Assembly (NCBI GenBank): GCA_024762375.1
Contig: JANTHQ010000126.1
Span: 1-6,191, forward strand
Reading direction: 5' to 3'
DNA length: 6,191 bases
Source: Anaerolineaceae bacterium
GTDB lineage: Bacteria; Chloroflexota; Anaerolineae; 4572-78
Part shown: piece after piece, positions 1-6,191 of the stretch
Numbering within the stretch: the first letter of the stretch is position 1
Layout of the letters: each line of letters begins with the position of its first letter
The notes under the pieces: generated by a model
What the model saw: only the letters and a program-made list of their open reading frames with translations
Databases searched by the model: none
What the model was told of the DNA's origin: nothing
Position numbers and translations under genes: made by a program

Positions 1-140
1 AATTCTACGACCGCGATACCACCCCCGAAATGGCCGATGAAGGGATGAATGGGTTCATGGCATTCTGGGATAATCCCGGCGATATTGACGCAATTTTAGA
101 ACAATTAGAAGCCAAACGTCAAGAGTTGTTTGCTCAATAA
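1..140 (+). CDS. ABC sugar transporter substrate-binding protein, C-terminal end (partial)
   Basis: The reading frame is open from the left edge (first full codon at 3) to the TAA at 138-140 and encodes the last 45 residues of a protein whose start lies outside the window. The tail reads as FYDRDTTPEMADEGMNG, then an FWDNP segment, then a charged helix with EQLEAKRQELF. That pattern of a conserved Pro-Glu-Met/Gly-Met-Asn-Gly helix followed by a closing helix with ILEQLE is typical of family 1 extracellular solute-binding proteins (MalE/UgpB-like, CUT1 class). These capture sugars outside the membrane and hand them to the permease pair. The two permease genes directly downstream support the call strongly. 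Signal peptide, lipobox and ligand-binding lobes cannot be seen, so the bound sugar cannot be read from this fragment. The later galactosidase genes suggest a galactoside. Confidence 0.85.
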   Translation, partial: FYDRDTTPEMADEGMNGFMAFWDNPGDIDAILEQLEAKRQELFAQ

Positions 141-151
141 ACGTATTAACA

Positions 152-205
152 CACGGCAAAGTGCAGTACCGGGTGGGGAAACTCGCCCGGTGCTGCTCAG
201 CCGTG
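152..205 (+). promoter_or_regulatory. Intercistronic RNA hairpin with GAAA tetraloop between binding protein and permease
   Basis: Bases 163-177 pair along their whole length with 182-196, giving 15 consecutive pairs, three of them G-U (167/192, 174/185, 176/183). The loop is GAAA (178-181), a GNRA tetraloop. After a small internal loop (158-162 against 197-199), bases 152-157 (CACGGC) pair perfectly with 200-205 (GCCGTG). The structure begins 12 bases after the binding-protein stop and ends 6 bases before the AGGAG of the next gene. No run of T follows it, so it is not a classical intrinsic terminator. In well-studied binding-protein-dependent importers, hairpins at this place protect the upstream message from 3' exonucleases and leave the permease less expressed. 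That role is inferred here. Confidence 0.75.
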
Positions 206-211
206 CCACTC

Positions 212-216
212 AGGAG
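212..216 (+). promoter_or_regulatory. Ribosome binding site deciding the first permease start
   Basis: AGGAG lies 6 bases upstream of the ATG at 223. It sets the start there rather than at the TTG at 130, which would overlap the end of the binding-protein gene and add 31 residues read through the hairpin. Confidence 0.85.
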
Positions 217-222
217 AAAAGT

Positions 223-1143
223 ATGGCTGTTTCCTCTCCCCCCGCCCCCAAAAAGCGAAAAATCAATTGGACTCCATATCTGTTCCTTGCTGCGCCGCTC
301 GCACTATATCTGGTGTGGATTGTGGGTCCGATGTTGTATACATTTTATCTCAGCCTCACCGATTGGGACGGCATTTCACCCGAAATGAAATACATCGGGC
401 TGAAAAATTTCCAATCGCTGTGGAATAGTCTGGGTAAACCCGTTCCATCTGCTTTTCAGTACTCGCTGGTCAACAACCTGCGATGGTTGCTCGTTTTCAT
501 CACCGTGCCGGTGTCGATAGGACTGGCTTTGGCGGTGATGCTCAATCGTGATTTGAAAGGTGACCGTTGGTTTAAGGTCGGCATTTTTTTACCACAGGTT
601 TTGTCGTTTGCCGTTGTCGCACTCATTTGGAGTTGGGTGTATAACCCCCGTGCCGGACTCATTAACTCATTTTTGCTCAATATCGGTGTGACAAATCCCC
701 CCGGTTGGCTGGCAGACAAAAATCTTGCCATCTGGGCGATAATTGTCGCCGCAACATGGCGGCAAATTGGCTATATCATGATTTTGTATGTTGCCGGGTT
801 GAAAAATGTGCCTCCCACCCTGTTAGAAGCTGCCGAAATCGACGGTGCAACCGGATGGCAGCGTTTTTGGAAAGTTGTCTTTCCGCTGTTGGCGCCGGTC
901 ACAACCATTGTGGTTGTCATTTCCATTATTGATTCTCTCCGCTCATTCGACTTGGTGCAGATTATGACCCGTGGCGGGCCGGCCAACTCATCCAGCGTGT
1001 TGGCAAACCTAATGTACATTCAAGCTTTCAATAATTATCGCATGGGGCTGGGTGCTGCAACTGCGGTTGTACTGTTCATCATCAGTTTGATATTCATCGT
1101 TGCGTATTTGTGGCGTGTTACGCAAGATGAACTCGATTATTAG
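223..1143 (+). CDS. Carbohydrate ABC transporter permease, MalF/UgpA type
   Basis: This 306-residue integral membrane protein is one of the two channel-forming subunits of a CUT1-class sugar importer in the cytoplasmic membrane. A short basic N-terminus (PKKRK at 9-13) precedes six hydrophobic segments at about 18-42, 86-107, 117-139, 167-190, 221-241 and 275-297. The cytoplasmic EAA loop that docks on the ATPase is at 202-221: it begins EAAEIDGAT and continues to a WKVVFPLLAP stretch, matching the binding-protein-dependent permease (BPD_transp_1) consensus. The RGGP motif near 250-253, after the fifth segment, is common in UgpA-like subunits. Length is normal for a UgpA-like subunit and much shorter than enterobacterial MalF, which has extra N-terminal helices. 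The ATG at 223 is chosen because of the AGGAG six bases upstream. The partner permease starts 10 bases after the TAG. Substrate is not readable from the sequence; galactosides are inferred from the downstream enzymes. Confidence 0.93.
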   Translation: MAVSSPPAPKKRKINWTPYLFLAAPLALYLVWIVGPMLYTFYLSLTDWDGISPEMKYIGLKNFQSLWNSLGKPVPSAFQYSLVNNLRWLLVFITVPVSIGLALAVMLNRDLKGDRWFKVGIFLPQVLSFAVVALIWSWVYNPRAGLINSFLLNIGVTNPPGWLADKNLAIWAIIVAATWRQIGYIMILYVAGLKNVPPTLLEAAEIDGATGWQRFWKVVFPLLAPVTTIVVVISIIDSLRSFDLVQIMTRGGPANSSSVLANLMYIQAFNNYRMGLGAATAVVLFIISLIFIVAYLWRVTQDELDY

Positions 1144-1147
1144 GGGG
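1142..1147 (+). promoter_or_regulatory. Ribosome binding site of the second permease
   Basis: AGGGGG overlaps the TAG stop of the first permease and sits 6 bases before the ATG at 1154. Two earlier in-frame candidates, near 1100 and at 1127, lie inside the upstream gene and lack a comparable site. The overlap of stop and ribosome site suggests translational coupling that keeps the two permeases in equal amounts. Confidence 0.75.
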
Positions 1148-1153
1148 CGTAAG

Positions 1154-2032
1154 ATGGCTTCAACAACACAAAGCATCTCGACGACAGCACCGGTCGTGCC
1201 GTACAAAAAAAAGACAAATTGGGGACGCATTGCGCTGTACGTGTTTTTAATCACCTTTACACTGGTGTATATGCTACCATTTTTCAGTTCCATCGTGACA
1301 TCTGTTCGCACTCAAGATGACATCAGTTTGCATGGTTTTTGGAGCGTGCCGAAAGAAATTACGCTGCAAAATTATCCGGATGCGTGGGTGCAGGGGCGGG
1401 TCAGTCGCTATTTGCTCAATAGTTTTATCATCACCATTCCCGCACTGATTGGAACCGTATTTCTCTCGTCGCTTTCGGCGTATGCTCTGGCGCGATATCG
1501 ATTCAAAGGCAATCGGCTCATCTATTTTATGTATGTGGCCGGCACTATGCTCCCGTTTCAAATTTTGCTGTTGCCGGTATTTTTGCTGACCAATAAATTG
1601 GGGTTATATAACACCTATTGGGCTGTAATCATCATACATACAGCATTTCAATTGGGGTTCGTAACCTTTGTTTTGCGAAATTTCATGAAAACCCTGCCCG
1701 GCGAAATTATGGAAGCCGCCCGCATTGACGGCGCCAGCGAATTTGGCATCTATTGGCGAATTGTGATGCCACTGACCGTTCCCGGCATCGCTGCTGTGAG
1801 CACGTTGGAATTCACATGGATTTTCAACGATTATATCTGGGCGCTCATTTTGGTTCAAAGCGATAATCTAAAACCGGTCACGTCCGGTTTGGCGAGTTTG
1901 CAGGGACAGTTTACCACCAACTGGCCATTGATTGTTGCCGGGGCGTTGCTGGCAGCCGTACCGACGCTGGTGGTCTTCTTCCTCTTGCAACGGTATTTCA
2001 TCGGCGGGCTGACACTCGGTTCAGGAAAATAA
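1154..2032 (+). CDS. Carbohydrate ABC transporter permease, MalG/UgpE type
   Basis: This 292-residue protein is the second channel subunit of the importer and is expected to pair with the permease encoded just upstream. A polar N-terminus with KKK at 18-20 is followed by hydrophobic segments at about 26-48, 88-112, 122-144, 152-176, 205-232 and 258-279. The EAA loop starts at residue 187 (EAARIDGAS) and runs to MPLTVPG, the signature that contacts the ATP-binding subunit. The end, YFIGGLTLGSGK, is the usual C-terminal form of MalG-like CUT1 permeases. Length is typical. The start at 1154 follows an AGGGGG site that overlaps the upstream stop. No ATPase gene follows; CUT1 importers often use a shared MsmK/UgpC-like ATPase encoded elsewhere, and that is the likely explanation here, although a gene upstream of the window cannot be excluded. 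Confidence 0.93.
   Translation: MASTTQSISTTAPVVPYKKKTNWGRIALYVFLITFTLVYMLPFFSSIVTSVRTQDDISLHGFWSVPKEITLQNYPDAWVQGRVSRYLLNSFIITIPALIGTVFLSSLSAYALARYRFKGNRLIYFMYVAGTMLPFQILLLPVFLLTNKLGLYNTYWAVIIIHTAFQLGFVTFVLRNFMKTLPGEIMEAARIDGASEFGIYWRIVMPLTVPGIAAVSTLEFTWIFNDYIWALILVQSDNLKPVTSGLASLQGQFTTNWPLIVAGALLAAVPTLVVFFLLQRYFIGGLTLGSGK
2023..2026 (+). promoter_or_regulatory. Weak ribosome binding site of the beta-galactosidase gene
   Basis: AGGA lies within the last codons of the second permease, 11 bases before the ATG at 2038, a longer than ideal spacing. The permease stop is only 5 bases before this ATG, so initiation probably relies on ribosomes finishing the permease. No other start codon nearby gives a complete GH2 N-terminus. 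Confidence 0.45.
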
Positions 2033-2037
2033 ATTAT

Positions 2038-5000
2038 ATGAATGACTTCCTTCTTCCGCTATCCACACCACCTCATTGGGAAAATCCCCAAATTGTCGGC
2101 GTGAATAAACGTCCGGCACACGTGCCACTCACGCCGTTTCCGGACGAGTCCGCCGTGCGGGACGAACAGCCATCGCCATTTCTGCATTTGCTCAACGGCG
2201 CATGGCAATTCAAATTGTATCCAACCCCGACCACCGTCCCGTCGGATGTTGTTTCTCCCGAAACGGCTACCGCCGATTGGCACACGATTTCTGTGCCGGG
2301 GAACTGGACGGTGCAAGGGTTTGACAAACCGATTTACACCAACATCAAATATCCGTTTGACCCTAATCCACCCTATGTGCCGCGAGACGACAACCCGACC
2401 GGCGTTTACCGCCGTACAGTTTCCATCCCACCGGCATGGGAAAACCGCCGCACGCTCATCACTTTTGAAGGTGTAGAGTCGGCATTTTACCTGTATTGCA
2501 ATGGCGATTTTGTCGGTTACAGTCAGGGCTCGCGCTTGCCCGCCGAATTTGACCTCACCCCGTTTTTGCACGCGGGAGACAATTTGCTGGCGGCGGTGGT
2601 CATCCGCTGGTCGGATGGCAGTTATCTGGAAGACCAAGACCATTGGTGGATGGCGGGCATCTACCGCGACGTCACGTTGTGGAGCGTGCCATCCATGCAC
2701 GTGCAAGATGTGTTTGCCCGCACCGATTTGGATGCTCAATATCAAGATGCCACACTTTCATTGCAGATAAAACTGGAAAAATTCTTCGATGCGCCACTGG
2801 ACGGCTTTACCGTCGCCGCAGAACTGTATGATTCCGCCGGAAATCCGATGTTCGACCGGGAAGTGGCTGCGCCCGTGCGCGAAAATCCCAATGAAATTTT
2901 GGTGGTAAATGCCACCCGAAAAATAGCCAATCCTGCCAAATGGACGGCAGAAACCCCAAATTTATACACCCTCATCGTTTGGCTGAAAAACCCTGCGGGC
3001 GAGACTGTGCACGCCGTGCGGCAACGCATCGGATTCCGCAAAATTGAAATTCGCGGGCGCGAGTTTTTGGTCAACGGGCAGCCGGTGCTGTTCAAAGGTG
3101 TCAATCGGCACGAACACGATGACCGGCATGGCAAAACGGTATCGGAAGAATCCATGCTGGCCGACATCAAACTGCTCAAGCAATTCAATTTTAATGCCGT
3201 GCGCAACAGCCATTATCCCACGCACCACCGCTGGTATGAATTGTGCGATGAATACGGTATATATCTCATCGACGAAGCCAATATCGAGACGCACGGCGTT
3301 TACAATCGGCTGACCAACGACCCGCAATGGGCGCACGCCTTTTTGGAACGCGGCATCCGCATGGTGGAACGCACAAAAAATCACCCATCCATCGTGATGT
3401 GGTCGCTGGGCAACGAAAGCGGTATCGGCCCGAACCACACCGCGCTGGCGGGCTGGATTCGCGCCGCCGACCCGACCCGTCCCATCCATTACGAGGGCGC
3501 AATCAGCAAAAATAACGGCGGGCTGGACTGGTTCGGCTGGCATCTTGCCACCGATGTGGTTTGCCCGATGTACCCTTCTGTGGAAGAAATTGTTGATTTT
3601 GCCCGCGACCCGCGCGGCGACCGCCCGCTCATCATGTGCGAATATGCCCATTCGATGGGAAACGGCACCGGCAATTTGAAAGAATATTGGGATGCTATCG
3701 AAGGCAATTTTGGCTTGCAGGGCGGCTTCATCTGGGATTGGGTTGACCAAGGGCTGCTGAAAACAACTGCCGACGGCACGCCATATTGGGCATACGGCGG
3801 CGATTTCGGCGACACCATCAACGACAAAAATTTCTGCATCAACGGGCTGATTTTCCCCGACCGGACACCACACCCGGCGATGTTTGAATGCCGCCGTCTG
3901 TTTCAGCCGGTGGCGGCAGAATTGCTCGATGCCCGCTCCGGAACAGTCCGCATCCGCAACAAACGCTTCTTCCGCCCGCTGGATGATGTCGCCATCCACT
4001 GGGAAATTTCCGCCGACGGGCAATCTGTCCGTCACGGCGTTTTCGAGCCGATTTCGATTCCGCCGCAGCACGAGCAGACCATCACGCTGCCGGTTGATGA
4101 AATATCGGCACCGGCGGGGGCAGAAGTTTTTCTCACGCTGCATTTTTTACTGGCGGAAAGCACCGCATGGGCTGCGGCCGGGCACGAAATCGGCTGGGCG
4201 CAGTTTGAACTGCCCGTACCGGTTGCATCGCCTGCCATCATTCATCCCGAAACGATGCCGGTTTTAACGGTTGATAATCGCGATGCACTGATCAATATCG
4301 ATGGCGGGGCATTCCAACTGCGCTATAACAAACGAAGGGCGCAAATCGAATCGCTGATATTTGACGGGCGGGAACTGTTGACGGCCGGCATCACGCCAAA
4401 TTTTTGGCGCGCGCCCACCGATAATGACGGGTTCAAATTTGCACCGGATTTGCCCGAAAAACTTCTGGGGCAGTGGCTGGCTGTCGGGTTGAACCGGCTT
4501 CAATTTTCTGCCGCAGCGATATCGGTGGCACAACCGGCGCCCCAAATCGTAAAAATCACCGCTGAATCGACGGCACACGTGGACGGCTCTCCGGCCGGAA
4601 TCTCAATTCGGCAGGCAGTATCGGTATTTGGCTCCGGCGATATTCTGCTGGAGAATCAAATTTCCGTTGCCGAAAATTTGCCGCTGTTGCCGCGGGTTGG
4701 GCTGCGGTTTTCTCTGCCCGCCGAATTTGAGTACGTGCAGTGGTTCGGGCGCGGGCCCCACGAAAATTACGCCGACCGAAAATTTGGCGCGGCGGTGGGG
4801 CTGTATCGCGGCACCGTCACCGAGCAATATGTGCCGTATATCGTGCCGCAAGAAAATGGCAACAAAACCGATGTGCGCTGGCTGGCGATAGAAAATCCCG
4901 CCGGTATCGGATTGCTGGCAGCGGCACAACCGCTAATGGAAGCCGGTGTAAGCCATTTTTCTGCCGATGATTTGTTTGCTGCGTTTCACACCAGCGATCT

Positions 5001-5193
5001 ACAGCCGCGTCCGGAAACATTTGTCACGCTCGACGCGCGGCAAATGGGTTTGGGGGGCGAAAGTTGCGGCCCGCGAACATTGCCGCCATATCTCATCCCC
5101 CCCGGCGAATATCAATTTAATGTGCGATTGCGTCCGTACCGTGCCGCAACCGATGACTCCCGCGCGCTGGCACGAATCAAAATTCAACCATAA
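2038..5193 (+). CDS. lacZ: Beta-galactosidase, glycoside hydrolase family 2 (LacZ type)
   Basis: This 1051-residue enzyme hydrolyses terminal beta-D-galactosides such as lactose with retention of configuration. No signal peptide is seen, so it should act in the cytoplasm on imported sugar. The layout matches E. coli LacZ (1023 residues): sugar-binding jelly roll (about 45-215), immunoglobulin-like domain (about 218-335), TIM barrel (about 337-620), a second beta-sandwich (about 625-725) and the C-terminal Bgal_small_N beta-sandwich (about 742-1048). Active-site residues line up almost without gaps: Asp201 in EDQD, His358 in NRHEHD, His392 in SHYP, magnesium ligands Glu417 and His419 in IETHG, acid/base Glu460 in SLGNESG, nucleophile Glu535 in MCEYAHSMGN, and Phe599/Asn602 in NFCING. 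The E. coli counterparts are 201, 357, 391, 416, 418, 461, 537, 601 and 604. All appear intact, so activity is expected. The residue matching E. coli Trp999 appears to be Cys1010 (GGESCGP). The gene follows the permease after 5 bases. Other beta-galactoside substrates, such as galacto-oligosaccharides, are possible. Confidence 0.96.
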   Translation: MNDFLLPLSTPPHWENPQIVGVNKRPAHVPLTPFPDESAVRDEQPSPFLHLLNGAWQFKLYPTPTTVPSDVVSPETATADWHTISVPGNWTVQGFDKPIYTNIKYPFDPNPPYVPRDDNPTGVYRRTVSIPPAWENRRTLITFEGVESAFYLYCNGDFVGYSQGSRLPAEFDLTPFLHAGDNLLAAVVIRWSDGSYLEDQDHWWMAGIYRDVTLWSVPSMHVQDVFARTDLDAQYQDATLSLQIKLEKFFDAPLDGFTVAAELYDSAGNPMFDREVAAPVRENPNEILVVNATRKIANPAKWTAETPNLYTLIVWLKNPAGETVHAVRQRIGFRKIEIRGREFLVNGQPVLFKGVNRHEHDDRHGKTVSEESMLADIKLLKQFNFNAVRNSHYPTHHRWYELCDEYGIYLIDEANIETHGVYNRLTNDPQWAHAFLERGIRMVERTKNHPSIVMWSLGNESGIGPNHTALAGWIRAADPTRPIHYEGAISKNNGGLDWFGWHLATDVVCPMYPSVEEIVDFARDPRGDRPLIMCEYAHSMGNGTGNLKEYWDAIEGNFGLQGGFIWDWVDQGLLKTTADGTPYWAYGGDFGDTINDKNFCINGLIFPDRTPHPAMFECRRLFQPVAAELLDARSGTVRIRNKRFFRPLDDVAIHWEISADGQSVRHGVFEPISIPPQHEQTITLPVDEISAPAGAEVFLTLHFLLAESTAWAAAGHEIGWAQFELPVPVASPAIIHPETMPVLTVDNRDALINIDGGAFQLRYNKRRAQIESLIFDGRELLTAGITPNFWRAPTDNDGFKFAPDLPEKLLGQWLAVGLNRLQFSAAAISVAQPAPQIVKITAESTAHVDGSPAGISIRQAVSVFGSGDILLENQISVAENLPLLPRVGLRFSLPAEFEYVQWFGRGPHENYADRKFGAAVGLYRGTVTEQYVPYIVPQENGNKTDVRWLAIENPAGIGLLAAAQPLMEAGVSHFSADDLFAAFHTSDLQPRPETFVTLDARQMGLGGESCGPRTLPPYLIPPGEYQFNVRLRPYRAATDDSRALARIKIQP

Positions 5194-5195
5194 AA

Positions 5196-5200
5196 AGAGG
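5196..5200 (+). promoter_or_regulatory. Ribosome binding site of the alpha-galactosidase gene
   Basis: AGAGG immediately after the beta-galactosidase stop is spaced 6 bases from the ATG at 5207. It directly abuts another in-frame ATG at 5201, which leaves no spacer for that one. The site therefore favours 5207, two codons shorter. Confidence 0.75.
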
Positions 5201-5206
5201 ATGACC

Positions 5207-6191
5207 ATGCCGAAAATTACGTTTTTGGGTGCAGGCAGTACCGTTTTCGCCCGCAATTTAATGGGCGATATTTTTCAGTACCCCGAATTGGCCGCATCAA
5301 CCCTGACATTGTTCGATATTGATGAACAGCGATTGCGCGAATCGGAGGCAGTGGCACACCGAACCGCCATGCAATTGGGCGTGCAGCCAACCATCGAAGC
5401 GACCACCGACCGCCGCGCCGCGCTCGATGGGGCAGATTATGCCATCGCCATGTTCCAAATCGGCGGATATAAACCCGCCACCGTCACCGATTTTGAAATT
5501 CCGAAAAAATACGGTTTGCAGCAAACCATCGGCGATACAATGGGCATCGGCGGCATTATGCGCGCTCTGCGCACCATCCCGGTGTTGCTCGATATGACCC
5601 GCGAAATGGAAGAACTCTGCCCCGATGTGACGTTTTTAAATTACGTCAATCCAATGGCGATGAATACGTGGGCGGTCAACCGCGCCAGCCGCATCAAAAC
5701 CGTGGGATTGTGTCACAGTGTGCCACACACCGCCGCCGAACTGGCTCACGATATCGGCGTGCCGGTGGAAGAAATCGATTATCTGGTGGCGGGCATCAAC
5801 CACATGGCATTTTATCTGAAATTTGAACGAAACGGGCAAGATTTGTACCCGCTGATTCGGCAAGTGATTGCCGATGGGCGTGTTCCCGACCACAATCGGG
5901 TGCGGTATGAAATGTTCAAACGGCTAGGATATTTCGTCACTGAAAGCAGTGAACATTTTGCCGAATATGTGCCGTGGTTCATCAAACAGCATCGCCCCGA
6001 CTTGCTGGAAAAATTCAATATCCCCATTGATGAATATTTGGGACGGTGCGAATTGCAAATTCGGGCATGGGAATATGCCCAGCAGGTCATGGCTAACCCG
6101 GCCACATATTCCGAAGCCGATTTGCACGAAAAACTGGCGGACATCAAAGTGATGCCCACCATGCGCCAAGCCGTATTCGATATGTTCCGCC
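5207..6191 (+). CDS. melA: Alpha-galactosidase, glycoside hydrolase family 4 (MelA type), 3' end cut by window
   Basis: The frame stays open to the right edge and gives 328 residues of an enzyme that is about 450 in E. coli MelA, so roughly the last quarter is missing. GH4 enzymes cleave glycosides by an unusual oxidation, elimination and reduction route that needs NAD+ and a divalent metal, usually manganese, in the cytoplasm. Visible marks are the N-terminal dinucleotide-binding segment ITFLGAGS (4-11), FQIGGY, a TIGDTMGIGGIMRALRTIP block, NYVNPMAMNTWA, the CHSV motif at 169-172, GINHMAF with His199, and GYFVTESSEHFAEY. Cys169 and His199 match the family's metal ligands. CHSV is the variant linked to alpha-galactosidases, whereas 6-phospho-glucosidases carry CDMP or CN(V/I)P. 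Similarity to E. coli MelA along these blocks is high. ATG 5207 is preferred over 5201 because of the AGAGG spacing. The gene starts 13 bases after lacZ and so belongs to the same operon, adding alpha-galactoside cleavage. Confidence 0.94.
   Translation, partial: MPKITFLGAGSTVFARNLMGDIFQYPELAASTLTLFDIDEQRLRESEAVAHRTAMQLGVQPTIEATTDRRAALDGADYAIAMFQIGGYKPATVTDFEIPKKYGLQQTIGDTMGIGGIMRALRTIPVLLDMTREMEELCPDVTFLNYVNPMAMNTWAVNRASRIKTVGLCHSVPHTAAELAHDIGVPVEEIDYLVAGINHMAFYLKFERNGQDLYPLIRQVIADGRVPDHNRVRYEMFKRLGYFVTESSEHFAEYVPWFIKQHRPDLLEKFNIPIDEYLGRCELQIRAWEYAQQVMANPATYSEADLHEKLADIKVMPTMRQAVFDMFR

Noticed and set aside
163..196. Intrinsic transcription terminator after the binding-protein gene
   Set aside because: The stem is strong, but the bases after it (TCAGCCGTGCC) contain no T-tract, and the permeases downstream need transcription from the same operon.
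130..222. A TTG start at 130 that would extend the first permease by 31 residues
   Set aside because: It would begin inside the binding-protein gene, the added residues are unlike permease N-termini, and they are translated through the hairpin. The ATG at 223 has a good ribosome site.
1871..1890. Perfect inverted repeat AAACCGG / CCGGTTT with a 6-base loop
   Set aside because: It falls inside the second permease, where it encodes the common KPVTSGL stretch, and no T-tract or gene boundary is near. Probably chance from codon choice.
2059..2745. A 228-codon minus-strand open frame in the N-terminal part of the beta-galactosidase gene
   Set aside because: It is antisense to well-conserved LacZ sequence and shows no motif or plausible membrane or domain pattern. 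I treat it as a shadow frame.
2962..4143. A 393-codon open frame on the minus strand inside the beta-galactosidase gene
   Set aside because: It lies wholly antisense to the conserved GH2 catalytic barrel, its protein is rich in unordered Arg/Val/Ala/Phe mixtures with no recognisable motif, and it has no sensible neighbours. Open antisense frames of this kind follow from the codon bias of lacZ.
5201..5206. ATG at 5201 as the alpha-galactosidase start
   Set aside because: It directly abuts the AGAGG ribosome site, with no spacer. The ATG at 5207 is spaced correctly and matches the short N-terminus before the dinucleotide-binding strand.
1..6191. Mobile elements, CRISPR arrays, tandem repeats, tRNA or rRNA genes
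   Set aside because: Reading through both strands shows no transposase motifs, direct repeat series or RNA gene signatures. Almost all of the window is accounted for by tightly packed metabolic genes.

Overview
The window is an uninterrupted stretch of one plus-strand carbohydrate-utilisation operon. It starts inside the last codons of a sugar-binding protein gene and ends inside an alpha-galactosidase gene. The order is: C-terminal end of an ABC solute-binding protein (to 140), a MalF/UgpA-type permease (223-1143), a MalG/UgpE-type permease (1154-2032), a full-length LacZ-type GH2 beta-galactosidase (2038-5193), and a GH4 MelA-type alpha-galactosidase (from 5207, cut by the window end). Gaps after the first permease are only 5 to 13 bases, so these genes are almost certainly co-transcribed and partly translationally coupled. 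No ATPase gene, regulator, promoter or terminator is visible inside the window.

The working model is a galactoside catabolic operon. A CUT1-family ABC importer brings in galactose-containing di- or oligosaccharides. Two cytoplasmic exo-glycosidases with opposite anomeric specificity then release galactose: LacZ from beta-galactosides such as lactose, and MelA from alpha-galactosides such as melibiose or raffinose-type sugars. The enzyme assignments rest on conserved active-site motifs. The exact transported sugar is an inference from the neighbours.

The one longer non-coding stretch, 82 bases between the binding protein and the first permease, holds a strong imperfect hairpin. It has a 15-bp stem capped by a GAAA tetraloop plus a 6-bp outer stem, with no U-tract after it. 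This is the most interesting non-coding element here. It is placed where intercistronic hairpins of binding-protein-dependent importers typically stabilise the upstream mRNA and set a high binding-protein to permease ratio.

The organism is a bacterium of intermediate GC content. The style of the transporter and LacZ proteins reminds me of Chloroflexota, but nothing in the window is diagnostic, so this is a weak guess. I see no mobile element, CRISPR array, tRNA, rRNA or undescribed system. It is an ordinary metabolic region with a few details worth checking.
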